Positions 1-8,758 of a DNA stretch of 64,000 bases are shown here, piece by piece; position 1 is the stretch's first letter; each line of letters opens with the position of its first letter. The DNA comes from Betaproteobacteria bacterium (GTDB lineage Bacteria; Pseudomonadota; Gammaproteobacteria; Burkholderiales; JAEUOS01). The notes under the pieces are model-generated. The model searched no databases, had not been told where the DNA came from, and worked only from the letters and a program-made list of their open reading frames with translations. The position numbers and the translations under genes are program-made. The DNA lies in contig JAQGMJ010000049.1 of NCBI GenBank assembly GCA_028292405.1, positions 72,344-136,343 of the forward strand, written 5' to 3'.

Positions 1-1
1 C

Positions 2-427
2 CTGGCCGCTTTCGAGTGGGCAGGCATGCGTTTCGCCGAATTGCGCTCGCGCTGGCTGCCGCGCTATTGCGCTTTGCTGGCATTGGGCTTCGGTACTTTC
101 GCCGCGCTGCTTTACCTGGTGGATGGCGGGCGCGAGGACAACGGCGCCGGCTGCGTGATCTACTTTTTGATGATTGTTGGCGGTGCCTGGTTTTACCAGT
201 ATCGGCGCCGTGACCTGTTTCCCCTGGCCTTCGGCGTGCTGTCTCTGATCATCGTCGTCACCGGCTGGCTGGCGCGGCATTTGTTCGGTTCGAACGAGTG
301 GTTCGGCAGTGTGACCCTGCTGGCGGCACTGGTCATCGGCTCCTCCATCGGCGCCACGCTTTGGCTGCGCGATCTCAACCGCAAATGGGTCGCGCAAGCC
401 GCCGTGCCGGAGGGCCAGCCCGCATGA
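2..427 (+). CDS. DUF2157-type membrane protein, C-terminal part (cut by window start)
   Basis: The reading frame is open from base 2, so this is the end of a longer gene whose start lies outside the window; an internal ATG at 26 is not convincing as a start. About 141 residues are visible. They contain four hydrophobic stretches of membrane-spanning length and a polar C-terminus. The assignment to DUF2157 rests on this topology and on the neighbours: DUF2157, DUF4401 and GDYXXLXY genes commonly travel together. The stop overlaps the next start in an ATGA, so translation is probably coupled. Function unknown. Confidence 0.7.
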   Translation: MAAFEWAGMRFAELRSRWLPRYCALLALGFGTFAALLYLVDGGREDNGAGCVIYFLMIVGGAWFYQYRRRDLFPLAFGVLSLIIVVTGWLARHLFGSNEWFGSVTLLAALVIGSSIGATLWLRDLNRKWVAQAAVPEGQPA

Positions 428-1485
428 GCACGATGACTGTTCCCGAAATATTCTCGGCGCTGCATCAGCGGGGATTGGTGGCGGACCCGCTGCCGCCCGA
501 ATTGCCGGTGCGCCCGCTGGGCACGCCATGGTACGTGCGCGTGATGGCGGGCTTCGGCGCCTGGCTGGGCGGACTGTTCCTGCTCGCCTCGCTGATGACC
601 CTGTTCTCCGTGGTGTTCAACTCGCCTGGCGGCATGGTGGTGCTGGGCCTGGGCGTGCTGGCGGGGGCATTCTTCATTTACCGGATCGCGGGCGACAGCG
701 AGGCCCTGCAGCAACTGGCACTGGGCTGTTCGATGGCGGGGCAGTTCTCGCTGGGTTTTGGCGCGGAAGATTTGTTCCATCTGGGCACGGTGCACCTGGC
801 GGGATTTTTGTTCTTGCTGCAAGTGGCCCTGGTGCTGTTGATGAGCAGCGCCTTGCACCGTTTCTTGTCGGCCTGGTTCGCCGCGCTGGCGGGTTACTAC
901 TTTCTGTTCCAGATGCATGCCCTGGCGCTGGGCGCCGCGGCGCTGGCGGTTGCGGTGACTTGGCTTTGGCTCAACGAGCCGGCATGGACGGCGGCCAGGC
1001 GCGCGGCGCTCTGGCGCCCGGTCGGCTACGCGCTGGCCCTCGCTTTTTTGTTCTGGGAGGCGCCGTTTTCCGTATTGAACTGGACGCTCGACTGGCGGCA
1101 TGAAAATGTAGCGCCGGTCGTGCCGCCCTGGTGCGGCGTGCTGGCTTATGCCTTGTGCCTGATGGCGACGGTGGGCGTGCTGGCGCGCCGCCTGGCGGCA
1201 CAAAAGACGGCTGTCTGGATCGCGGCGGCGCTGTTGCTCAGCGTAGCAGGCTGGTTTGCCCCCGGCTTGCTCGCGGCCTTGCTGGTGCTGATCCTGGGGC
1301 AAGCGGCCGGCAAGCGTGCGCTGATCGGCGTGGCGCTGCTGGCGGCGATCTGGTACTTGGGCGCCTACTACTACCAGATGCAAATCACCCTGCTGCAAAA
1401 ATCGGGGGTGATGCTGGCCACCGGCGCAGTATTGATTGCGCTGCGTTTCGCGCTTTCCGCGTTCTGGCCGGAGAAAAAAGCATGA
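424..1485 (+). CDS. DUF4401 domain-containing membrane protein
   Basis: A 353-residue polytopic inner-membrane protein. A short soluble N-terminus carries a conserved-looking PWYVRVMAGFGAWLGG segment and is followed by roughly ten hydrophobic helices. The ATG at 424 overlaps the stop of the upstream gene (ATGA), and its own stop overlaps the following start in the same way. The three genes should therefore be one translationally coupled unit. DUF4401 proteins have no proven biochemical role. Assignment comes from family appearance and gene neighbourhood. Confidence 0.75.
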   Translation: MSTMTVPEIFSALHQRGLVADPLPPELPVRPLGTPWYVRVMAGFGAWLGGLFLLASLMTLFSVVFNSPGGMVVLGLGVLAGAFFIYRIAGDSEALQQLALGCSMAGQFSLGFGAEDLFHLGTVHLAGFLFLLQVALVLLMSSALHRFLSAWFAALAGYYFLFQMHALALGAAALAVAVTWLWLNEPAWTAARRAALWRPVGYALALAFLFWEAPFSVLNWTLDWRHENVAPVVPPWCGVLAYALCLMATVGVLARRLAAQKTAVWIAAALLLSVAGWFAPGLLAALLVLILGQAAGKRALIGVALLAAIWYLGAYYYQMQITLLQKSGVMLATGAVLIALRFALSAFWPEKKA

Positions 1486-1976
1486 GCGAACGCCTGCGCA
1501 AACTGCTGCTCGCCGCCGGCTTACTGTTGCTGCTGGGCGGCGTCAATTACACCATCTGGGCGCGCGAGCGCCTGCTGGCTTCGGGAGAAAGCCTTCTGCT
1601 GGAACTGGCGCCGGTCGATCCGCGCTCGCTGATCCAGGGCGACTACATGGCGCTGAATTTCCGCGTCGCCGTCGATCTGATGCAGGGACAGGAGTCGCGT
1701 CCCAGCCAGGGAAAAGTGGTGCTCAGGCGCGGGCCGGATGGTGTTGCCACCTTTGTGCGCTTGCATGGGGACGAGCCGTTGGCGGCAGACGAGCGCCTGC
1801 TCGACTACAGGGTGCGCGAGGACCGGGTGCGCATTGTCACCAACGCCTATTTTTTCGAGGAAAGGCAGGCTGAGCGCTTCATGGCGGCCCGCTATGGCGA
1901 ATTGCGCGTGCTACCCTCGGGCGAAGCGCTGCTGACCGGCCTGCGCGACCAGACCTTGCAGCCGATCCGGCCTTGA
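1482..1976 (+). CDS. GDYXXLXY domain-containing protein
   Basis: A 164-residue protein with one N-terminal membrane anchor (residues about 5-25) and a soluble domain that should lie in the periplasm. The family motif is readable as LIQGDYMALNF near residue 60, with Phe in place of the final Tyr. A second conserved-looking stretch, TNAYFFEERQAERF, follows. The start overlaps the DUF4401 stop (ATGA). Genes of this family are typically found after DUF4401/DUF2157 genes, as here. No function is established. Confidence 0.8.
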   Translation: MSERLRKLLLAAGLLLLLGGVNYTIWARERLLASGESLLLELAPVDPRSLIQGDYMALNFRVAVDLMQGQESRPSQGKVVLRRGPDGVATFVRLHGDEPLAADERLLDYRVREDRVRIVTNAYFFEERQAERFMAARYGELRVLPSGEALLTGLRDQTLQPIRP

Positions 1977-2004
1977 GGGACGACAAAATAACAAGGGACT
2001 AGAC

Positions 2005-5000
2005 ATGTGGCTGCTCGGCGGGCTACTGGGACTGTTCATCGGCGCGGGGATCAATAGCTACACCGGCGCGGCCATCGGCGTGGCGCTGGGCGTGGTTGGC
2101 GGTTTTGTGCTGCGCAAACTGGTTGAGGACCAGGTGGCGCGGCGAGTCGCGCAAAGCGAGGGCCGGATCGAGCACATCTATCAGTCCTTGTCGGATATTC
2201 ATTTCCGCCTCAAGGCGCTGGAAGACGCACGCAGCCAGGCGGCGCTTGTCCGGGCGAAGATCGATGGACGGGCGCCGGCCGCTGCCGCCGATGCGCCGCC
2301 TGCCACGGTAGCAGCGGCCGTTCCTTCATCCAATGTGGCGCCGGCTGAAGCCCCGGTAATGAATCTTGAGTCTGCCGCCGCGGTGGCTCGGCAGCCGGCG
2401 AGCAGGGATCTTCCGATACAGGCGCCGCCGGTGGAAGACCTCGCGCTATTGCCGATCTTCGCGACCCCCGTCGAAACGGCTGCGCCTACTGCGCCTACTG
2501 CGCCTACTGCGCCGATGGCGCTGGAGCCGGTGACGACAACGCCTGCCGCCGTACCCCTGCCGCGCGCCGAATCTGGGCAACAGACGCCGCCGCTGATTCC
2601 CAAGGCAGCCGTGAAGCCGGCACCCCCTGCACCGCGCGAAACAGCCGAGCCCGGCTTCATGGCACGCCTGTTCGCCGGCAACGTCGTAGCCAAGGCCGGC
2701 GTGGTCATCCTGTTTTTCGGCGTCGGCTTCCTGCTCAAGTACGCCTACGACCATTCGATCCTGCCACCGTGGACCCGCCTGCTGGGCGTGGCCGTGGCCT
2801 CCGCCGGCCTGTTCTACGCCGGCCTGCGGCTGATAGCCGCGCGCCGGCTTTACGCGCTGATCCTGATGGGCGCGGCCTTCGGCTTCTTGTACCTGGACGT
2901 ATTTTTCGCCCTCAAGTCTTATCACTACATCGACGCCACCGCCGGCTTCGCACTGTTCATGGCCTTGGGCGTGGTAATGGTATTGACCGCGGTGCGCATG
3001 GACGCGCGGCCGCTGGCCGTGCTTGGCCTGTTCGGCGCCTTCCTGGCGCCGCCGCTGGCTTCGACGGGAGGCGGCAGCTACGTGCTGCTGTTTTCGTATT
3101 ACACCTTGCTGAATCTTTTCATTCTCACTGTGAGCTGGTTCAAGGCCTGGCGCGACCTCAACCTGGTGGGCTTTGGTTTTACTTTCGTGATCTCGGCACT
3201 GTGGGGCGCGCACAACTACGAACCGGAGATGTTTGCCAGCATCGAGCCCTTCGTGATCGGCTTTTTCCTGATCTACCTGGCAATACCGGTGTTGTTCGCC
3301 ACCCGCCAGGAACCTCGGCTCAAGGGGCTGGTGGACGGCACCCTGGTGTTCGGCACGCCGCTGGCCGCCGCCTTCATGCAGGCGCGGGTGGTCGAGCACA
3401 TGGGCGACCACGCGCTGGCCTGGTCGGCCGCAGCGGCCGGCATCTTGTACGCGGTGCTCGGCTGGGCGACCCGGCGGCGTGAATACATGCAAATGCTGGG
3501 CGAGACCTATCTCGCGTTGGCCACGGTGCTGGGCACCATGACGGTGTTTTTCGCGCTCGATGCCTACCCGACCTTCGCCTTGTGGACCCTGGAAGGCGCG
3601 GCCATCGTCTGGGTCGGCTTGCGCCAGCAACGTCCGCTGGCGCGGGCCTTCGGCCTGTTGCTGCAAGTGGGGGCAGCGCTTTATTTTCTGGCGCACTACA
3701 ACGAGGTCGCACGTGCCAACCCGGTATTCAACGATTTCGTTCTCGGCTGCGCCCTGATCGCGGTGGCCGCGTGGATCACCGCGCGCCTGATGGACAAGTA
3801 CCGGGAGCGTATTTCCGACGGCGAGACCCTGGCGGGCGCCGCGCTGCTGTGCTGGGGCTTCGCCTGGTGGTTCGGTGGCGGCCTGCATGCGCTACATCAC
3901 GCGGTGCCGCCGGAAGACTTTGCGCCGGCGGGGCTGTTGCTGGCCAGCGCCACGCTTCTCGTCGCTGAATTTGTCGGCGCCTGGCTACCGCCGGCCGGCT
4001 GGCCGGCGTTGCGGCGCATTGCCTCCGTGCATCTGGGTTTTGTGATCACGGCGATGGGCTGGTCGGCGATCGACTTCTGGCATCCGCTGGCTGGCCTGGG
4101 TTGCGTGGCGTGGCCGGCTGGTTTCATCACCCACTTCTGGATCTTGCGGCGCCAGCGGTCGGATGGGCTGGAGGCGGCGCTGGAGTTCCGCGAGATTCTC
4201 GGCTGGGCCGCGGCCGCTGTGCTGGCCACCTGGGATGCGGCGTGGCTGATCCTGCACGACCGGTTCATGGAAGGGTTGCTTTGGGCGGGCGCCGGCTTTG
4301 TCAGCGGATGGCTGCGCCATTACCTGGGTGAAGCAGAAGACGAAACATCTGCCAAGCCGATTGCGCGCCTGGTGCTGCTGTGGTCGCTGGTGATGTGGGG
4401 CACGGCTGGCTTGGGCTGGCTGGACCAGTTGTACTCAGGTACCGATCTCTTCTTTTACGCGCTTGCCTGCGCGGCGGGCTCGGCCCTGCTGTTCGAAGTC
4501 GCGGGCAGCCTGGGACGCTGGGCGGACCTGCGGCGCACCGCACTGTTGCTGCCGGTATGCATGTTGGCGGTGACTGTGCGTTTGGCCGAGCAGCACTTGC
4601 ATCCGATCGCTGACCAGGGCGTCTGGGCCTGGCCGCTCGCGTTCGCACTGGCGTGGAGCGCGTTGTGGCGGCAGGAGCGCGACGAGTGCGCGCTGTTGCC
4701 GAAGGCGCAGCACCTGGTCCTGTTCTGGCTTCTGGCGCTGCTGCTGGTCTGGGAAGTGGATGCGCGTCTGCATCTGGCTGAAGCGGCGCTGCAATGGCAG
4801 CGCGCCGCCTGGGGCGCGATCCCCGCGGCCATGCTGATTGTGACCGTGGCCCTGGGCGCACGTGGCCGCTGGCCTTTCCGCGATCACGCCTTGCTGTACC
4901 GCGACCTCGGCCTGGCGCCGCTGCTGATCGTGATGGCCGCCTGGTCGCTTTACGCCAACCTGGCCGATCCCGGCGTGGCGGTGCCTGCCACCCATATTCC

Positions 5001-5484
5001 GCTGCTCAATCCGCTAGACCTGGCGCAGATGCTGGTGCTGTATGCCGCCTGGTTCTGGGCGCGCGACGCTGCCGACGACCTCGAGCTTTCGCATCTGGTC
5101 AAGCCGGTGTTTGCCGCGCTCGCCTTCGTCTGGGTCAACGGCGTGGCATTGCGCGCCATCCACTATTATGCCGACGTGCCTTACGAATTGCAGGCGCAAC
5201 TCGCTTCGGTGCTGACGCAGTCTGTGCTGTCGCTGCTGTGGACCGGCTGCGCCCTGGTGTTGATGACCTGGGCTTCGCGGCGCAGCGTGCGCACGCCGTG
5301 GACCGTGGGGGCGGTGCTGCTGGGGGTGGTGGTGCTCAAGTTGGTGGTCAACGACCTCGGCAATTCCGGCACGGTGGCGCGCATCGTCTCCTTCCTCGGG
5401 GTTGGGGTGATGCTGCTGCTGATCGGCTATATGGCGCCGTTGCCTCCAGGGCAGCCGGAGCAGGAAGGCGACGGGCGGGGGTGA
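2005..5484 (+). CDS. DUF2339 domain-containing giant membrane protein
   Basis: An 1159-residue protein. Residues 1-40 form a glycine-rich membrane helix. A helical, probably coiled-coil stretch follows to about 85, then a long Ala/Pro/Thr-rich linker to about 215 that contains a short tandem repeat. The rest is an almost continuous run of some 25 or more hydrophobic helices. This anchor-coil-linker-polytopic plan is typical of DUF2339 proteins, whose function is unknown. It begins 28 bases after the GDYXXLXY gene on the same strand and probably belongs to the same transcript. Confidence 0.85.
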   Translation: MWLLGGLLGLFIGAGINSYTGAAIGVALGVVGGFVLRKLVEDQVARRVAQSEGRIEHIYQSLSDIHFRLKALEDARSQAALVRAKIDGRAPAAAADAPPATVAAAVPSSNVAPAEAPVMNLESAAAVARQPASRDLPIQAPPVEDLALLPIFATPVETAAPTAPTAPTAPMALEPVTTTPAAVPLPRAESGQQTPPLIPKAAVKPAPPAPRETAEPGFMARLFAGNVVAKAGVVILFFGVGFLLKYAYDHSILPPWTRLLGVAVASAGLFYAGLRLIAARRLYALILMGAAFGFLYLDVFFALKSYHYIDATAGFALFMALGVVMVLTAVRMDARPLAVLGLFGAFLAPPLASTGGGSYVLLFSYYTLLNLFILTVSWFKAWRDLNLVGFGFTFVISALWGAHNYEPEMFASIEPFVIGFFLIYLAIPVLFATRQEPRLKGLVDGTLVFGTPLAAAFMQARVVEHMGDHALAWSAAAAGILYAVLGWATRRREYMQMLGETYLALATVLGTMTVFFALDAYPTFALWTLEGAAIVWVGLRQQRPLARAFGLLLQVGAALYFLAHYNEVARANPVFNDFVLGCALIAVAAWITARLMDKYRERISDGETLAGAALLCWGFAWWFGGGLHALHHAVPPEDFAPAGLLLASATLLVAEFVGAWLPPAGWPALRRIASVHLGFVITAMGWSAIDFWHPLAGLGCVAWPAGFITHFWILRRQRSDGLEAALEFREILGWAAAAVLATWDAAWLILHDRFMEGLLWAGAGFVSGWLRHYLGEAEDETSAKPIARLVLLWSLVMWGTAGLGWLDQLYSGTDLFFYALACAAGSALLFEVAGSLGRWADLRRTALLLPVCMLAVTVRLAEQHLHPIADQGVWAWPLAFALAWSALWRQERDECALLPKAQHLVLFWLLALLLVWEVDARLHLAEAALQWQRAAWGAIPAAMLIVTVALGARGRWPFRDHALLYRDLGLAPLLIVMAAWSLYANLADPGVAVPATHIPLLNPLDLAQMLVLYAAWFWARDAADDLELSHLVKPVFAALAFVWVNGVALRAIHYYADVPYELQAQLASVLTQSVLSLLWTGCALVLMTWASRRSVRTPWTVGAVLLGVVVLKLVVNDLGNSGTVARIVSFLGVGVMLLLIGYMAPLPPGQPEQEGDGRG
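2481..2513 (+). repeat. 9-bp tandem repeat inside the DUF2339 gene
   Basis: The unit TGCGCCTAC occurs three times in full plus six bases of a fourth copy. It keeps frame and encodes repeated Ala-Pro-Thr in the low-complexity linker. Copy number could vary by slippage without a frameshift. Confidence 0.9.
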
Positions 5485-5551
5485 AGGTGAGGGTGAAATG
5501 CGGGGTGATGGGATAAAATTACGCTTCTGACCACGTAATTGCTTGGCTCCC

Positions 5552-6664
5552 ATGTCCGGCTCGACCCTCGGCAAACTCTTTACCGTCACCAACTTCGGCG
5601 AATCGCACGGGCCCGCGATCGGTTGCGTGGTCGACGGCTGCCCGCCCGGGATGACGCTTTCTGCCGAGGACGTGCAGCGCGACCTCGACCGGCGCAAGCC
5701 CGGCATGTCGCGCCACGTCACCCAGCGCAAGGAGCCGGACACGGTGGAGATCCTCTCCGGCGTCTTCGAAGGCAAGACTACCGGCACGCCGATCGCGTTT
5801 TTGATCCGCAATGAAGACCAGCGCAGCAAGGACTACGGCAACATCGCGCAGACCTTCCGCCCCGGCCATGCCGACTATGCCTACTGGCAAAAATACGGCG
5901 TGCGCGACTATCGCGGCGGCGGCCGTTCTTCGGCGCGCCTGACCGCGCCCACGGTGGCGGCCGGCGCGGTGGCGCGCAAGTGGCTGCATGAAAAGCACGG
6001 CGTGGTGATCCGCGCCTATCTCGCGCAAGTGGGCGAAATCGAAGTGCCGTTCAAAAGCTGGGATGACGTGGAGAACCGCGAGGCGAATCCGTTTTTTGTC
6101 TCCGACCTCGGTTACGTTGCGCGGCTCGAAGATTACATGGATGCGCTGCGCAAGTCCGGCGACTCCGTCGGCGCGCGCGTGACGGTGGTGGCGGAAAACA
6201 TGCCGGTGGGCCTGGGCGAGCCGCTGTACGACCGCCTGGATGCCGACATCGCCTACGCGCTGATGGGCATCAACGCGGTGAAGGGCGTGGAAGTCGGCGC
6301 CGGCTTCAAGTCGATCACGCAAAAGGGCACCGAGCATGGCGACGAGATGACGCCGCAAGGCTTCACCTCGAACAACGCCGGCGGTGTGCTGGGCGGCATT
6401 TCGACCGGGCAGGACATCGTCGCCTCGATCGCGCTCAAGCCCACCTCCAGCATCCGTCTGCAGCGCCATTCGATCGACAAGGACGGCGTGCCGGTGACGC
6501 TTGAAACCCACGGTCGCCACGACCCTTGCGTCGGCATTCGCGCGGCTCCGATCGCCGAGGCGGCGCTGGCCATTGTGCTGATGGACCATGCCTTGCGCCA
6601 TCGCGCGCAGTGCGGCGACGTCAGCACCGGCACGCCGCGCATCGCCGCCCGCGCGCCGAAGTGA
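5552..6664 (+). CDS. aroC: chorismate synthase
   Basis: Converts 5-enolpyruvylshikimate-3-phosphate to chorismate, the last common step of aromatic amino acid synthesis, using reduced FMN. The 370-residue length is normal. Recognisable motifs are [10 protein letters not shown] at the N-terminus, [29 protein letters not shown] and a C-terminal HGRHDPC. I chose the ATG at 5552, which gives the usual N-terminus [20 protein letters not shown]. An in-frame TTG nine bases upstream would add only three residues. It stands alone between the DUF2339 gene and the MFS gene. Confidence 0.98.
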   Translation: MSGSTLGKLFTVTNFGESHGPAIGCVVDGCPPGMTLSAEDVQRDLDRRKPGMSRHVTQRKEPDTVEILSGVFEGKTTGTPIAFLIRNEDQRSKDYGNIAQTFRPGHADYAYWQKYGVRDYRGGGRSSARLTAPTVAAGAVARKWLHEKHGVVIRAYLAQVGEIEVPFKSWDDVENREANPFFVSDLGYVARLEDYMDALRKSGDSVGARVTVVAENMPVGLGEPLYDRLDADIAYALMGINAVKGVEVGAGFKSITQKGTEHGDEMTPQGFTSNNAGGVLGGISTGQDIVASIALKPTSSIRLQRHSIDKDGVPVTLETHGRHDPCVGIRAAPIAEAALAIVLMDHALRHRAQCGDVSTGTPRIAARAPK

Positions 6665-6701
6665 GGGCAGGGCTGGCCCGGCGCGTCGACGCGAGCTTCG
6701 C

Positions 6702-7844
6702 GTGAACCCGACCGCAGCGCTCTCCGGTTATTACTTCGCCTACTACGCCTACGTCGGCGCCTACTCGCCTTACATCACGCTGTACCTGAAGTCGCTCGGT
6801 ATTGGCGCCGCGCAGATAGGCTTTTTGTATTCGATCCCGCAGGTGATGCGGATTTTCGGGCCGACCCTGTGGGGCCATCTGGCCGACCGCACCGGCGCGC
6901 CCGTGCCCATCCTGCGCCTGGCGACGGTGCTGGCGCTGGGCGGCTTCGGCGCGGTGTGGTTCGGCTCTTCCTTCCCCTGGCTGTTCTGCGCTTTCGTGGT
7001 GGTGCATTTTTTCACCAGTGCGCAAATGCCCCTGGTGGAAGCCATCACGCTCGACCACGTACGCGATGCGCCGGGGCAGTACGGGCGCATCCGCCTGTGG
7101 GGATCGATCGGCTTTATCTGTTCGGTGCTGGGCCTGGGCTACCTGCTGGACCATGTATCGGAGATCGCTGTGGTGGTAGTGGTTACCAGCCTGCTGGCCG
7201 CGGTGATGCTGATGGCCTGGCTGATGCCGGCACCGCGCAAGCATGTGGCGCGGCATGAGGAGGGCGGCTCGGTCGCGGAGGTGTTGAGGCGCTGGGAGGT
7301 GCGGGCTTTTTTTGCCGCGGGCATGCTCAACGCCTTCGCCCACGCCGCCCTGTACACCTTTTTTTCGTTGTACCTGATCCGCCACGGCTACAGCAAGGCG
7401 ACGGTCGGGTGGATGTGGAGCCTGGGGGTGATCATCGAGATCGGCGTGTTTCATTTCCTACCGCAGTTGACGCGGCGTTTCGACCTGACCACGCTTTACT
7501 TCAGCAGCTTTGTTGCCTGCGCAGTGCGTTTTTTGCTGATCGCCTGGGCGGTGGATACCTGGTGGCTGCTGGTGATTGCGCAATTGCTGCATGCGAGCAC
7601 CTTTGCGATTTACCACTCCAGCGCGGTGGCGCTGGTGAGCCGCTATTTCGGCCCGGCGCGTCTGGCGCGCGGGCAGGCGCTGTACATCAGCCTGACCTTT
7701 GGGCTGGGCGGCTTCATTGGCGCTACTGTCAGCGGCGAGTTGTGGGAACGGGTGGGGCCGGCCTGGACCTATACCGCGAGCGCGGCAGCTGGTCTTGCCG
7801 GCGTGCTGGTGTTCTGGCCCTATCGCCGCAGCGTACCGGTCTAG
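6702..7844 (+). CDS. MFS transporter, 3-phenylpropionate permease (HcaT)-like
   Basis: A 380-residue, twelve-helix secondary transporter. The N-terminal part (YYFAYYAYVGAYSPYITLYL, then a GxLADR-type loop seen as GHLADRTG near residue 62) resembles the HcaT/PPP group of the major facilitator superfamily. Substrate cannot be told. The GTG at 6702 gives a natural short N-terminus; frames further upstream run through the end of aroC. It ends convergently with the alpha/beta hydrolase: the two TAG stops share a CTAG, so the coding regions overlap by four bases. Confidence 0.85.
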   Translation: MNPTAALSGYYFAYYAYVGAYSPYITLYLKSLGIGAAQIGFLYSIPQVMRIFGPTLWGHLADRTGAPVPILRLATVLALGGFGAVWFGSSFPWLFCAFVVVHFFTSAQMPLVEAITLDHVRDAPGQYGRIRLWGSIGFICSVLGLGYLLDHVSEIAVVVVVTSLLAAVMLMAWLMPAPRKHVARHEEGGSVAEVLRRWEVRAFFAAGMLNAFAHAALYTFFSLYLIRHGYSKATVGWMWSLGVIIEIGVFHFLPQLTRRFDLTTLYFSSFVACAVRFLLIAWAVDTWWLLVIAQLLHASTFAIYHSSAVALVSRYFGPARLARGQALYISLTFGLGGFIGATVSGELWERVGPAWTYTASAAAGLAGVLVFWPYRRSVPV

Positions 7845-8758
7845 CGCAGCGAACCCGCGAAATCCAGCAGCAGGCGATTGAAGCGCTCCGGCTCGTCGGC
7901 GAACAGGGCGTGCCCGGCCTTGAAATTTTCGATGCGTGTGGCCGGCCGGTGTTGTTTCAGGCTGGCTGCCTGCGCGGCGAATTGCGGCGTGACCACATAG
8001 AGCAGGGGGCGGGAAAATTTCAGCGCCACCTCTTTCCAGTGCTCGCGTGGGAAGGGGTAGGAAAGCAGGGCGATGCTGTCTTCCACCTTGATGCGCTGCG
8101 CGCCGGCGATCAGCGCGGCGATCTCTTCCTCAGGACGCGGCTTGGCGAAAATGGCGTGGACGAACTCGTCGAGAAAACGTGGACGGTCGTTGCGCACGCG
8201 GCGCTTGAACGGGCTGTCGGCGCTGGGATCATTGTTGCCCGGCGGCGCCGGCACCTCACCCACTGAACTGTCGATCAGCGCCAGGCCGGCCAGGCGTTTT
8301 TCGCCGTACAGGTGGACGTACTGCAATGCTTCTAGCGCCGCCAGTGACCAGCCGACCAGCAGCACCCGCGAGCGGGCCGGCACGGCGGCGGCGATGAACT
8401 CATGCACGTCGGCGGCGCGCCGCGCGGCTGTGTAGCCCTGCACGGGCACTTCGGAGTCGCCCTGGCCGCGCGGGTCGAGAGCGAGGGTGCGAAAGCGCGC
8501 GCCCAGGCCATCCAGTTGCGCGCGCCAGATCGAAGCCGGCATGCACCAGCCCGGCAGCAGCACGATGGTGAGCGCGCGGGTACCCGTCGCCGGGGCCGCT
8601 GCTGCAGCGCTCTCAAGGTAGGAGAGGGTGACACCGTCGCTGGTGACAAAGCTGCGACGCGTGGCGCCCGGCACCTCCTGTGCGGCGGCCGTTTGCATCA
8701 CACGCATCGAGCAGAGCGCGGCCAGCGCAAGGGGAAACTTGCGCCGGCCCGGGTTCAT
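7841..8758 (-). CDS. alpha/beta hydrolase, probably exported
   Basis: A 305-residue alpha/beta-hydrolase fold protein. The nucleophile elbow is GWSLAA (Ser nucleophile). The oxyanion/strand region contains LDPRGQGDS, and the catalytic His lies in KAGHALFADEPERF near the C-terminus. The N-terminus has arginines, a hydrophobic stretch and AAAQE, consistent with a signal peptide. The start overlaps the stop of the upstream gene (ATGA), so it is translated with the uncharacterised secreted protein. Ester or lactone hydrolysis is likely; the substrate is unknown. Confidence 0.85.
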   Translation of the reverse strand: MNPGRRKFPLALAALCSMRVMQTAAAQEVPGATRRSFVTSDGVTLSYLESAAAAAPATGTRALTIVLLPGWCMPASIWRAQLDGLGARFRTLALDPRGQGDSEVPVQGYTAARRAADVHEFIAAAVPARSRVLLVGWSLAALEALQYVHLYGEKRLAGLALIDSSVGEVPAPPGNNDPSADSPFKRRVRNDRPRFLDEFVHAIFAKPRPEEEIAALIAGAQRIKVEDSIALLSYPFPREHWKEVALKFSRPLLYVVTPQFAAQAASLKQHRPATRIENFKAGHALFADEPERFNRLLLDFAGSLR

